Shown here in pieces: positions 24,346 through 31,922 of a stretch of 54,058 bases of DNA. The first letter of the stretch is position 1. Every line of letters starts with the position of its first letter. Under the pieces are notes generated by a model that worked only from the letters and a program-made list of their open reading frames with translations, was not told the DNA's origin and searched no databases. Source of the stretch: an uncultured Bacillaceae bacterium (GTDB lineage Bacteria > Bacillota > Bacilli > Caldalkalibacillales > Caldalkalibacillaceae); NCBI GenBank assembly GCA_937967685.1, contig CALBTX010000142.1, forward strand, positions 1 to 54,058, read 5' to 3'. A program made the position numbers and the translations under genes.

Positions 24346-25434
24346 GTGAGCTTGAAAGAGACAGCGGCCGGAGGCATCGTCTACCGACAGCAAGGTTCCG
24401 ACATTCAAATTCTGGTCATCGAAGACCAGTACGGGATATGGACGATTCCTAAAGGGAAGCAAGAACCCGGTGAGACGTTGGAAAAAACAGCGTTACGTGA
24501 AATTGAGGAAGAAACCGGCATCAAGGGACAAATCGTCGGTCCGGTCGACCGTGTTTATTATCGATATAAGCATCCCGATCGCGGACTGGTCGATAAAGAG
24601 GTGAAATACTATTTAGTCAGAGCGACGGGGGGCACACTGACTCCGCAAATCGAAGAAATTCACCGTGTCGCTTGGCTGGAGCTGCATGAAGCGCTTGAAA
24701 AATTACGTGAGCGCGGTTATGCAAACAACTATCCCCTGCTCAAGAAAGCGAAGCGAATGCTGAATCGGTTAAACGGCCGACCGCTGGCTTCTTATATTGA
24801 CCATACATTGCTCAAAGCGGATGCAACGGCGGAGGATATCGCCAGACTGTGTCAGGAAGCGAAAGAAAATCATTTCGCTGCCGTCTGTGTCCTGCCGACC
24901 TGGGTGCGGTTATGTACGCAATTGTTAAGCGGCACGCCCGTTAAAGTATGCACGGTCATCGGTTTCCCTCTCGGGGCGAACACACCTCAAGTGAAGGCGC
25001 TGGAAACCCGAACGGCGATCGAAGACGGCGCAACGGAAGTCGATATGGTGCTGAACATTGGCGCCTTGAAGGACGGGAATCTTGCTCTTGCCCTCGAAGA
25101 CATTCGCAGTGTGGTTGAAGAAGCTCACGGGAAAGCCCTCGTCAAAGTGATTATTGAAACGGCTCTGTTAACGGAGGATGAAAAAGTGACCGCCTGTCAA
25201 CTCATCGAACGGGCGGGGGCTCATTTTGTTAAAACGTCGACAGGTTTTGCCGCTTCGGGAGCGACTGTGGAAGATGTGCGCCTGTTGCGCCAAACGGTGG
25301 GCGAGCGGATCGGAGTGAAAGCTTCCGGCGGAATCAGAACGAGGAAGGCGGCCGAATTGCTGCTGGAGGCCGGGGCCACTCGGCTGGGAACGAGCGCCGG
25401 GGTACAGCTTGTCGAAAGCGAAATGTCATGTTGA
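24346..25434 (+). CDS. Nudix hydrolase - deoxyribose-phosphate aldolase fusion
   Basis: One 362-residue frame holds two complete enzymes. Residues 1-138 are a Nudix hydrolase with a perfect Nudix box at 37-59 (G-x5-E-x7-REIEEETGI). Residues 146-362 are DeoC: start-like ASYIDHTLLK, catalytic Asp in DMVLN (233-237), Schiff-base Lys296 in KTSTGF and Lys325 in KASGGIRT. The DeoC half cleaves 2-deoxyribose-5-phosphate to glyceraldehyde-3-phosphate and acetaldehyde. The Nudix substrate is unknown; a dNTP or nucleoside-diphosphate sugar link would fit deoxynucleotide salvage. GTG 24346 follows GAAGGAG; TTG 24352 is possible. An internal ATG at 24757 has no clear ribosome site, so separate DeoC synthesis is not favoured. 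Confidence 0.9.
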   Translation: MSLKETAAGGIVYRQQGSDIQILVIEDQYGIWTIPKGKQEPGETLEKTALREIEEETGIKGQIVGPVDRVYYRYKHPDRGLVDKEVKYYLVRATGGTLTPQIEEIHRVAWLELHEALEKLRERGYANNYPLLKKAKRMLNRLNGRPLASYIDHTLLKADATAEDIARLCQEAKENHFAAVCVLPTWVRLCTQLLSGTPVKVCTVIGFPLGANTPQVKALETRTAIEDGATEVDMVLNIGALKDGNLALALEDIRSVVEEAHGKALVKVIIETALLTEDEKVTACQLIERAGAHFVKTSTGFAASGATVEDVRLLRQTVGERIGVKASGGIRTRKAAELLLEAGATRLGTSAGVQLVESEMSC

Positions 25435-25440
25435 TCGCTT

Positions 25441-25478
25441 TGATCCGGGGCCTTCATTTTCCGGATCATTCTTTTTTT
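25441..25478 (+). terminator. terminator of the Nudix-DeoC gene
   Basis: TGATCCGG (25441-25448) pairs with CCGGATCA (25461-25468), 12-nt loop, followed by a run of seven T (25472-25478) reaching the stop codon of the convergent gene. Confidence 0.85.
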
Positions 25479-26425
25479 CATGAATCATTCATTTTGCCTG
25501 ACGGTGTACAGCGTATGACGGCTTTTTCAAACCAGTCGATCACGGGTAAAACAAGTAAGGAACACAGCACGTTAAACAAAAGTTGAGCATGAGCGACCTG
25601 GTGCATGGCGTGCATCGTCAGCCATTCAACAGCAGAGGCCAGGGCGGGGATAAAGGGGATAAAAAACATCACGCCGCATACGTTCAGCAGGACATGGCTG
25701 GCGGCCACTCTTTTGGCGGCCATGTTTGTCCCAATGCTTCCCAATACGGCCGTGATGCACGTGCCGATATTGCTCCCCAGCGTCATGGCGATGGCTACGG
25801 TGAGCGGGAATAACTGGTCTTGAAGAAAACTCATCGTCATCATTGTCGCGGCCGTACTGCTTTGAATGACCGCCGTCAACAGTGTTCCGGCAATCACACC
25901 GCTGACAATGCCTTCACCCCCGAAGGCGTACAGTGCGTCTATCCAGCCCAATGTTTTCAACACCGGAGCGATGGACTGCATCGTTTCCATCCCCAAAAAC
26001 AGCAGCCCGAAGCCGCCGATAACCAGTCCCAGACTGCGCAGAAACACCGCAGGCAGGATGAACAGAACACAGCCTGTCAGAAAAAAATAAAGGCCCCAAT
26101 GTTCAATTTGAAAGGCAAGCAATTCAGCGGTCATGACAGTTCCAATATTGGCGCCCAGAACAATCCCCAGCGCCTGTTTCAGCCCGATCACCCTGGCATT
26201 GGCCAGGCTGATGGTGAGCAAAGTGACGGCACTGCTGCTTTGCAGAAGCGCCGTCGTGACCGTCCCGGTGATTAAACCGATCAACGGTGTGCGAGTCAGA
26301 TAGAGGAGGAGTTTTTTCACTTTTTCCAGAAACAAATTTTCAAAGCCGATGCGCATCACCTGCATGCCAAACAGAAAAATGGCCAGACCGGTGGCCAACG
26401 GCAAAATGATTTCTCGCATGAGCAT
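25478..26425 (-). CDS. Na/Pi cotransporter II-family membrane protein (no PhoU domain)
   Basis: 315-residue polytopic protein with the two inverted Na/Pi-cotransporter repeats. Repeat 1 carries TALLQSSSAVTLLT (QSSSA at 62-66) and GANIGT (91-96); repeat 2 carries TAVIQSSTAATM (QSST at 188-191) and GSNIGT. These QSS motifs line the sodium/phosphate path in the family. Many bacterial members have a C-terminal PhoU-like domain; this one ends after the membrane part, like the B. subtilis NptA/YqeW group (yqeW is near this region in B. subtilis). Transport of phosphate is inferred. ATG 26425 follows GAGGAGGGG. Confidence 0.85.
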   Translation of the reverse strand: MLMREIILPLATGLAIFLFGMQVMRIGFENLFLEKVKKLLLYLTRTPLIGLITGTVTTALLQSSSAVTLLTISLANARVIGLKQALGIVLGANIGTVMTAELLAFQIEHWGLYFFLTGCVLFILPAVFLRSLGLVIGGFGLLFLGMETMQSIAPVLKTLGWIDALYAFGGEGIVSGVIAGTLLTAVIQSSTAATMMTMSFLQDQLFPLTVAIAMTLGSNIGTCITAVLGSIGTNMAAKRVAASHVLLNVCGVMFFIPFIPALASAVEWLTMHAMHQVAHAQLLFNVLCSLLVLPVIDWFEKAVIRCTPSGKMNDS

Positions 26426-26491
26426 GTCTGTCCCCTCCTCATCCTATCCTATGAGTGAATTTAAAGGGGCATGACAAGCTTTTAGAAGCAC

Positions 26492-26520
26492 TTGGATCTG
26501 TCCCGGGTCCATGGTATGAT
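26492..26520 (+). promoter_or_regulatory. sigma-A promoter of the HIT gene
   Basis: TTGGAT (26492-26497), 17 bp, TATGAT (26515-26520), 35 bp before the start codon. Confidence 0.7.
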
Positions 26521-26555
26521 CATAAAAAACACGTCTAGCTAAGGAGAGATTTGGC

Positions 26556-26888
26556 ATGTCTGAAACGATTTTCAGTAAAATCATCCGGCGGGAAGTGCCG
26601 GCCAAAATCGTCCACGAAGATGAACAGACGTTAGCTTTCCATGATATTAACCCCAAGGCGCCGGTACATATTTTGATCATTCCCAAAAAACAAATTCCGA
26701 CATTGGCCGATGTGACCGAAGAGGATTATGTCTATATCACCCGTATTCACCAAGTGGCCCAACATTTAGCCCAGGCGTTGGAACTTGAAGGTTGGAGATT
26801 GCAAGTGAACGTCGGGGAAAAAGGCGGTCAAGAAATATTTCATCTGCACTACCATTTGCTTGGCTGGCCGAAACAGGCCCGGAGTTGA
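26556..26888 (+). CDS. HIT-family nucleotide hydrolase (HinT type)
   Basis: 110-residue histidine-triad protein; members hydrolyse adenosine phosphoramidates and related AMP conjugates. The triad is H96-x-H98-x-H100 in FHLHYHLLGW, preceded by the typical DINPKAPVHILIIPK and GQEIFH segments. ATG 26556 follows AAGGAGAG. The stop codon overlaps the -35 box of the rpsU promoter. Confidence 0.93.
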   Translation: MSETIFSKIIRREVPAKIVHEDEQTLAFHDINPKAPVHILIIPKKQIPTLADVTEEDYVYITRIHQVAQHLAQALELEGWRLQVNVGEKGGQEIFHLHYHLLGWPKQARS

Positions 26889-26913
26889 CCTCATTGGAGC
26901 CATCATTTATAAT
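26885..26913 (+). promoter_or_regulatory. sigma-A promoter of rpsU-yqeY
   Basis: TTGACC (26885-26890), 17 bp, TATAAT (26908-26913). The -35 overlaps the HIT stop codon. Implied leader length is about 147 nt. Confidence 0.8.
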
Positions 26914-26949
26914 GAAACACAACAGAATGAACGATGTATTTGTCAAGTG

Positions 26950-26978
26950 AATACATGATTCAGGTAAATACATGATTC
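26950..26978. repeat. 12-bp direct repeat in the rpsU leader
   Basis: AATACATGATTC at 26950-26961 and again at 26967-26978, period 17 bp. Confidence 0.8.
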
Positions 26979-26983
26979 TGTTG

Positions 26984-27036
26984 AAAGACTTGCTCTTCCT
27001 TTCGTTTTGCCAAAGGGAGATGTAGGTTGAAGTCTT
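26984..27036 (+). promoter_or_regulatory. candidate structured leader upstream of rpsU
   Basis: Nested inverted repeats can fold: AAGACTT (26985-26991) with AAGTCTT (27030-27036), and inside it CCTTT with AAAGG around CGTTTTGCC. It ends 30 bp before the rpsU start, a position that would suit translational feedback, though I know of no described motif that it matches. Confidence 0.4.
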
Positions 27037-27066
27037 CCTGAAGGTTAACGGAGGGAGGGAAAGTCA

Positions 27067-27240
27067 GTGGCACAAGTTCGTGTTCGAAAAAATGAATCAC
27101 TGGATGATGCGCTTCGACGCTTTAAAAAAAGTTGCTCACGGGATGGAGTTATTGCGGAAATTCGCAAACGCAAACATTACGAAAAGCCGAGCGTCAGACG
27201 CAAAAGGAAATCTGAAGCGGCTCGCAAACGCAAATACTAG
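27067..27240 (+). CDS. rpsU: 30S ribosomal protein S21
   Basis: 57-residue, very basic small-subunit protein that sits near the anti-Shine-Dalgarno region of 16S rRNA. Sequence MAQVRVRKNESLDDALRRFK through the Arg/Lys-rich end EAARKRKY is typical S21. Start GTG 27067 follows GGAGGGAGGG. Its stop TAG is part of the AGGAGG (27239-27244) preceding yqeY, so the two are likely co-translated. A longer overlapping frame in +2 is a shadow. Confidence 0.95.
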   Translation: MAQVRVRKNESLDDALRRFKKSCSRDGVIAEIRKRKHYEKPSVRRKRKSEAARKRKY

Positions 27241-27256
27241 GAGGTATACCAATCTG

Positions 27257-27703
27257 ATGTCCTTCTTAGAGCGATTGAATGCGGATATGAAACAAGCCTT
27301 AAAGAACAAAGACAAGCAAAAGCTGTCTTTAATTCGTATGTTAAAATCAGCATTGCAAAACGAACAAATTAAAAAAGGACAGGAATTATCAGATGATGAT
27401 ACCTTGGCTGTGCTATCCCGTGAAATGAAGCAGAGAAAAGAATCCCTCCGAGAATTTGAGAAAGCAGGACGAGACGATTTAGTGCAACAAGTGCAGGATG
27501 AAATAAATGTTTTACAAACATATCTTCCAGAACCTTTGAGCGAGACAGAGCTGAAAACACTTATTGCGCAGACTATTGATGAGATTCAGGCCAGCTCCAA
27601 AAAGGATATGGGCAAAGTGATGAGCACGCTCATGCCGAAAGTAAAAGGCCGAGCAGAAGGTCAGCTTGTGCAGCAGCTGGTTATGGAGGAATTATCCAAA
27701 TAG
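27257..27703 (+). CDS. yqeY: YqeY (GatB/YqeY domain protein)
   Basis: 148-residue helical protein, the exact length of the B. subtilis homologue, with MSFLERLNADMKQALKNKDK, LIRMLKSALQNEQIKKG and the C-terminal DMGKVMSTLMPKVKGRAEG motif. It resembles the tRNA-contacting tail of GatB, but its own function is unsettled. Start ATG 27257 lies 12 nt after AGGAGG, a rather long spacing. Pairing with rpsU is conserved in Bacillales. Confidence 0.93.
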   Translation: MSFLERLNADMKQALKNKDKQKLSLIRMLKSALQNEQIKKGQELSDDDTLAVLSREMKQRKESLREFEKAGRDDLVQQVQDEINVLQTYLPEPLSETELKTLIAQTIDEIQASSKKDMGKVMSTLMPKVKGRAEGQLVQQLVMEELSK

Positions 27704-27727
27704 ATGTCGCCTGACAGGTGTCACGTG

Positions 27728-27762
27728 AACCCTTGCCGATGTTCTTTTCGGAAGGGTTTTTT
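27728..27762 (+). terminator. terminator of rpsU-yqeY
   Basis: AACCCTT (27728-27734) pairs with AAGGGTT (27752-27758), with further CCGA/TCGG pairs inside, followed by TTTTTT. Confidence 0.85.
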
Positions 27763-27810
27763 GTTTGGCGGAATGCGGCTGCCGGGGACGCAGTTGACAC
27801 GTATCTTTAG

Positions 27811-27909
27811 ACGAACGCTGTCATCCGGGGTTCAGCGTCGGTCAAAGCGACTGCTCCGTTGCGACAGTTGTTCTCGTTTGGTTTTATACGAACGCTGTCT
27901 TCCTCGGTT
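27811..27909. repeat. two imperfect direct repeats upstream of nfeD
   Basis: ACGAACGCTGTC plus a TCC-GG-TT tail occurs at 27811-27832 and at 27888-27909, 77 bp apart. Otherwise the 287-bp gap holds only the yqeY terminator and the nfeD promoter. Confidence 0.55.
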
Positions 27910-27938
27910 GACTTTTTCTCGTGATCAGGCATCTTTTT

Positions 27939-27947
27939 TGGTATAAT
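27939..27947 (+). promoter_or_regulatory. extended -10 promoter of nfeD-floA
   Basis: TGGTATAAT at 27939-27947: perfect -10 with TGn. The hexamer 17 bp upstream (TCGTGA) matches the -35 poorly. Confidence 0.6.
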
Positions 27948-27990
27948 GTTTGTGGAAAAATGAGGAAACAAAGGATTCATCAGTCGGGAA

Positions 27991-29346
27991 GTGAACAAAT
28001 TGGATGCTGTCGTTTCAAAACCGGTCAGAATATTGATTTATGTGCTAATGGTGCTGCCATTTTTGTGGTCGTTCGGCCACACTTTCCAGACCGCAGCCCA
28101 AAACGAGGAAGGACTCGTCTACGTCGTTGACGTCAAAGACACGGTTGAACGCGGTCTGTACGCTTATATGGAAAGAGGTTTCCGGGAAGCGGAGGAAGCG
28201 GGGGCAGAACATATCATTTTAGATATAGACACTCCTGGAGGAGCGGTGATCGCCGCTGAGGACATAGGCCACTTAATGCAAAACAGTGACATCCCCATCA
28301 CTGCGTTTGTCAATCCGAATGCGACTTCCGCCGGCGCCTTCATCGCCTTGAATGCGGACAACATTGTTATGGCGCCAACGGCATCAATGGGGTCGGCTGC
28401 CGTGGTCGATTTGGAGGGGAATATGGGGGATGAGAAAACAACAGCCTTCTGGATCAGCAAGATGGAATCAGCAGCTGAAGTGAACGGCCGTGATCCGATT
28501 TATGCCCGGGCCATGGTTGATCCGGATGTGGCAATCGAAGGCCTTGTTGCCAAAGGAAAACTGTTGGACTTCACCGCCACTAAAGCAAAAGAGCACGGAT
28601 ATGCCGAAGCGATTGCGGACGATTTGGAAGGTGTTTTGGCCTTCTTGGGCTTGGAAGGCGCAACCGTTGAACATGTTGAAATGGCTTTTTCCGAACATTT
28701 GGCCCGCTTTATCACCCATCCCATCGTCGCTTCCATCTTGCTTTCGTTAGCGGGGCTTGGTCTGATCGTTGAACTGTACAGTCCCGGATTTGGTGTACCA
28801 GGCAGTATCGGGATCGCATCCTTATTGCTCTACTTTTTTGGGCACTTGATCGCCGGCTTTGCCGGATGGGAATCGGTCATATTGCTTGCCGCCGGTTTGG
28901 TGCTGATTATGATTGAAATTTTCGTGCCCGGATTTGGCATCTTTGGTATACTGGGATTGGCGGCCATGATCGGCAGCATCGCTTTGGCTAGCGAAGATGT
29001 CGTCACCGGTCTGATCAATATGGGTATTGCACTCGTTGTCACAGTGATCGTCGCCGTCATTCTGGCCCGGTTTATGAATAAAAAAGGGGTTTGGAATCAA
29101 TTCGTTTTACGCGAAGGTGTACCCGTGACAGAAATGGAAACGATGATTCAAAAGAAAAGCGAATTAATCGGCAAAAAAGGCGTCACGGTGACCCCGCTGC
29201 GTCCCTCGGGAACGGTCAAAATTGACGGAAAGCATTATGACGTCGTCAGCATCGGCAGTTTCGTGGACAAAGGCGCGCCCGTACAAGTGGAAAATGTAGA
29301 CGGTCCGCGCATCGTGGTCAGCGAAATAGAGGACGATGAAGAATAA
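27991..29346 (+). CDS. nfeD: NfeD-family membrane serine protease (YqeZ)
   Basis: Long NfeD1b-type protein, usually next to a flotillin and thought to act with it at the membrane. 451 residues: signal/anchor segment at about 13-35; ClpP/S49-like protease domain at about 40-220 with nucleophile candidate Ser113 in NATSAGAFIAL and the MGSAAVVD segment; four or five membrane helices at about 230-365; and a C-terminal OB-fold NfeD domain (VTVTPLRPSGTVKIDGKHYDVVS). GTG 27991 is given; TTG 28000 is better spaced from GGGAAGTG. Confidence 0.9.
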   Translation: MNKLDAVVSKPVRILIYVLMVLPFLWSFGHTFQTAAQNEEGLVYVVDVKDTVERGLYAYMERGFREAEEAGAEHIILDIDTPGGAVIAAEDIGHLMQNSDIPITAFVNPNATSAGAFIALNADNIVMAPTASMGSAAVVDLEGNMGDEKTTAFWISKMESAAEVNGRDPIYARAMVDPDVAIEGLVAKGKLLDFTATKAKEHGYAEAIADDLEGVLAFLGLEGATVEHVEMAFSEHLARFITHPIVASILLSLAGLGLIVELYSPGFGVPGSIGIASLLLYFFGHLIAGFAGWESVILLAAGLVLIMIEIFVPGFGIFGILGLAAMIGSIALASEDVVTGLINMGIALVVTVIVAVILARFMNKKGVWNQFVLREGVPVTEMETMIQKKSELIGKKGVTVTPLRPSGTVKIDGKHYDVVSIGSFVDKGAPVQVENVDGPRIVVSEIEDDEE

Positions 29347-29430
29347 ACCGATATACGCCCTATATTCGGAAGGTAAGTGTTGCCAAAATAATCGGTGGAC
29401 GAAGTGTTCAAATGATATCGTGGATGAAAA

Positions 29431-29590
29431 GTTGAAAAATATTTGTTGAAAAAATGTTGAAACCATATTTTTGGCATGTTGGAAAAAGTCTATGGATAAG
29501 TTGAAACCATATTTGCGGCATGTTCAAAAATGTCTGTGAATGAATGTTGAAAAATATTTGGGGATGAATGTTGTGGAATATCGGGGTAGG
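29431..29590. repeat. degenerate repeat array between nfeD and floA
   Basis: Units beginning GTTGAAA start at 29431, 29456, 29500, 29546 and (as GTTGTGG) 29570. The 44-bp unit at 29456-29499 and the 46-bp unit at 29500-29545 are near-identical over GTTGAAACCATATTT and GGCATGTT; the 29431 and 29546 units share GTTGAAAAATATTTG. This fills most of a 294-bp gap; no coding potential is apparent on either strand. Confidence 0.85.
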
Positions 29591-29640
29591 TAAGGGAGAT
29601 TCCCTTTCTAGCATACATATTACGAAGGAGGAATTAAGAT

Positions 29641-30648
29641 ATGGAGATGGATGCGATCATTTTGTTATTGATTATCGCCCTGGCCATTATCGTCCTGGCC
29701 GTCTTTTTCACTTTTGTGCCAGTGATGCTCTGGATTTCGGCCATGGCGGCTGGTGTTCACGTTAAAATTTTTACCTTGGTCGGGATGCGATTTCGCCGCG
29801 TCATTCCCTCGCGTGTCATCCACCCGCTGGTCAAAGCCAGAAAAGCGGGTTTGAATGTGGCGATTAATCAGCTGGAAAGCCATTATTTGGCCGGAGGGAA
29901 TGTCGACCGTGTCGTCAACGCCCTGATCGCCGCTCACAGGGCGAACATTGATTTAAGTTTTGAACGCAGCGCGGCCATCGATCTCGCCGGACGAAACGTA
30001 TTGGAAGCCGTGCAGATGAGCGTCAATCCGAAGGTGATTGAAACGCCGTTTATTTCCGGGGTGGCCTTAGACGGGATTGAAGTGAAGGCCCGAGCCAGAA
30101 TTACCGTGCGGGCCAATATTGATCGGCTCGTCGGAGGCGCCGGCGAGGAAACGATCATTGCCCGTGTTGGAGAAGGTATCGTTTCCACGATCGGTTCAGC
30201 CGAATATCATAAACAAGTGTTGGAAAACCCCGATTCGATATCCACCACTGTTTTGGAAAAAGGATTGGATGCCGGGACGGCGTTTGAAATTCTTTCCATT
30301 GATATCGCCGACGTGGATATCGGCAAAAACATCGGCGCATCCTTGCAGATTGATCAAGCCGAAGCGGATAAAAACATCGCCCAAGCGAAAGCGGAAGAGC
30401 GCCGAGCAATGGCGGTGGCCAAAGAGCAGGAGATGAAAGCTCGCGTAGAAGAAATGAGAGCGAAAGTGACCGAAGCCGAGGCGGAGGTACCCTTGGCCAT
30501 GGCCGAAGCTTTGCGCAGCGGCAAATTGGGTGTGATGGATTATTTCAACATGCAAAACATCATCGCCGATACCGATATGCGTGAATCGATCGGTAAAGCG
30601 TCTGATCAAGATGAAGACGACACGAATGGCTCGCAAAGAACAAGATAA
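29641..30648 (+). CDS. floA: FloA, flotillin-like scaffold protein
   Basis: Organises functional membrane microdomains in Bacillus. 335 residues: an N-terminal hydrophobic hairpin (about 4-37) lies in the membrane, followed by the PHB/SPFH-like domain and a C-terminal coiled region rich in Ala/Glu (QAKAEERRAMAVAKEQEMKA). ATG 29641 follows GAAGGAGGA. nfeD upstream is the usual partner. Confidence 0.96.
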   Translation: MEMDAIILLLIIALAIIVLAVFFTFVPVMLWISAMAAGVHVKIFTLVGMRFRRVIPSRVIHPLVKARKAGLNVAINQLESHYLAGGNVDRVVNALIAAHRANIDLSFERSAAIDLAGRNVLEAVQMSVNPKVIETPFISGVALDGIEVKARARITVRANIDRLVGGAGEETIIARVGEGIVSTIGSAEYHKQVLENPDSISTTVLEKGLDAGTAFEILSIDIADVDIGKNIGASLQIDQAEADKNIAQAKAEERRAMAVAKEQEMKARVEEMRAKVTEAEAEVPLAMAEALRSGKLGVMDYFNMQNIIADTDMRESIGKASDQDEDDTNGSQRTR

Positions 30649-30689
30649 AAAATTCTATTTAGGGTTGACGCGAACTGGAGGAATGTCCA

Positions 30690-31403
30690 GTGGATGAGAT
30701 CATTAACTTTTTGCTCGGCAATTTAGTTTTTGTGGTCGCCATCTTATGGTTTTTGGCGAACGTTTTTCGACGCCAAGATCCGAACAATAAAGAGAATGAA
30801 CCGAAAAGATCCAATCAGCAGCCCGGAAGGGCCGGTCCTATAGGCCATCGACAACCCGGGAGGATCGATCCCGCCGGTCGCCGTGAAAGTGGCGGACGGC
30901 CCACAGCGCAACGGCCCGAACCTGACAGAAGGCATCGCCCTGAGCCCCGACGGGGACCGCTGAACCCGCAGCCGGTGCCCCAACCTCAGACGGCAAGGCC
31001 CGAGCCGGCCCCGCTGCCCTGGGAAACAGTGGCAAATGACTCTAAGACAAGTCGTCAGGACCGTCAGTCAACAGATGTTGAGCGCAGCCCGTTAAGCGAA
31101 AGACAACAACAGCTTCAACAGCAGCTGGCCGCCTTGAACAAGGGGCGGGATCAAAGCTCAGCAAAGCAGGGAAATGAAGGTGGGACGACAAGCGATCAGC
31201 TGAATCGGCAAGACGGCCCGTTCCGGGGCGGGGAACCGCGTTCAGGGGTTGCATCCGAGGCCCCGCTTAATTTCGAACATTTAACTCAGCGCCGGATCGT
31301 TGAAGGGTTTGTTTGGTCGGAAATTTTCAATGAGCCCCGTGCCAAGCGAAAGACCCGCGGATATTTGCCCTACGAACGCCGCCCGGCGCATCGCCGGAGA
31401 TGA
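30690..31403 (+). CDS. single-pass membrane protein with disordered Pro/Arg/Gln-rich region (YqfB position)
   Basis: I cannot assign a characterised family. 237 residues: one N-terminal membrane helix (about 5-25, FLLGNLVFVVAILWFLANVF), then about 160 residues of low-complexity sequence rich in Pro, Arg, Gln and Gly, and a short conserved-looking, basic C-terminal segment (IVEGFVWSEIFNEP, then RAKRKTRGYLPYERRP). GTG 30690 follows GGAGGAA. It follows floA by 41 bp and is probably co-transcribed with nfeD-floA, so a role at FloA membrane domains is a guess from position only. Confidence 0.7.
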   Translation: MDEIINFLLGNLVFVVAILWFLANVFRRQDPNNKENEPKRSNQQPGRAGPIGHRQPGRIDPAGRRESGGRPTAQRPEPDRRHRPEPRRGPLNPQPVPQPQTARPEPAPLPWETVANDSKTSRQDRQSTDVERSPLSERQQQLQQQLAALNKGRDQSSAKQGNEGGTTSDQLNRQDGPFRGGEPRSGVASEAPLNFEHLTQRRIVEGFVWSEIFNEPRAKRKTRGYLPYERRPAHRRR

Positions 31404-31429
31404 GCGGCCAATCATTGTAAGGCGTCGAT

Positions 31430-31460
31430 GACCTTATCTTTAAGGATAAGGTCTTTTTTT
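31430..31460 (+). terminator. terminator of the nfeD-floA operon
   Basis: GACCTTATC (31430-31438) pairs perfectly with GATAAGGTC (31445-31453), 6-nt loop, followed by seven T. Confidence 0.92.
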
Positions 31461-31512
31461 ATGCCTCTAAGCTCTTTTTTTATCCCTGTAAGCTCTTTTT
31501 TTATGCCTGAAA
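31450..31512 (+). repeat. 21-bp tandem repeat x3, each with a T7 tract
   Basis: Units 31450-31470, 31471-31491 and 31492-31512 match the pattern GCTCTTTTTTTATGCCTGTAA. The first unit begins with the 3' arm of the terminator hairpin, so the U-tract has been copied twice more downstream. On the minus strand the unit would read as a GIKKEL repeat, but no convincing gene is there. Confidence 0.92.
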
Positions 31513-31582
31513 TGTGCTCACGAGTCATACCTTGTTTCTTGATGTGCATATCATCATAAGAGAGGGAAAAGGAGGCAGATGG

Positions 31583-31876
31583 ATGAAGAAGCTTCATCAG
31601 AGATTAAAGCGTTGGGCAGCTGGCGTTTTGGATCTGCCCAAAGATGTCGTTTTAGACATGCCTCGAATCACGATGATCGGCCCTTTGCAAATGTACGTTG
31701 AAAATCACCGGGGAGTTTTAGTCTTTGACCGCAATGAACTGCGGTTGCTGTTAAGTAACAAAGGACAACTTCTCGTTCGGGGAGAAAATTTGGTCATTCG
31801 TCAAATTTTGCCCGAAGAAGTCCTCTTGGAAGGTTTCATTCGGGATGTGCATTACTTGGAGCAAATCAAGCCATAA
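31583..31876 (+). CDS. yqfC: YqfC, sporulation protein (YabP/YqfC family)
   Basis: 97-residue protein of the YabP/YqfC family, needed for late sporulation in related bacilli; biochemical role unknown. The family pattern DLPKDVVLDMPRITMIG, then LQMYVENHRGVLVFD, and VIRQILPEEVLLEGFI is clear. AAAAGGAGG (31567-31575) fixes ATG 31583 rather than the in-frame start at 31514. It precedes yqfD, as usual. Confidence 0.93.
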   Translation: MKKLHQRLKRWAAGVLDLPKDVVLDMPRITMIGPLQMYVENHRGVLVFDRNELRLLLSNKGQLLVRGENLVIRQILPEEVLLEGFIRDVHYLEQIKP

Positions 31877-31922
31877 AGGCGGATAGGCAGGTCGAAAACA
31901 GTGTACAGGGGTGCTGGAGTAC

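Noticed and set aside
25583..26275. plus-strand ORFs opposite the Na/Pi cotransporter gene
   Set aside because: Antisense shadows with low-complexity His/Gln-rich peptides.
27080..27256. 5' extension of the yqeY frame over rpsU
   Set aside because: The same DNA encodes S21 in another frame; YqeY homology begins only at ATG 27257.
29408..29614. minus-strand ORF in the nfeD-floA gap
   Set aside because: Its composition simply reflects the AT-rich repeat array; no start context and no recognisable protein.
31412..31597. minus-strand ORF with GIKKEL repeats
   Set aside because: It is generated by the 21-bp terminator repeat, lacks a ribosome site and overlaps the yqfC start.
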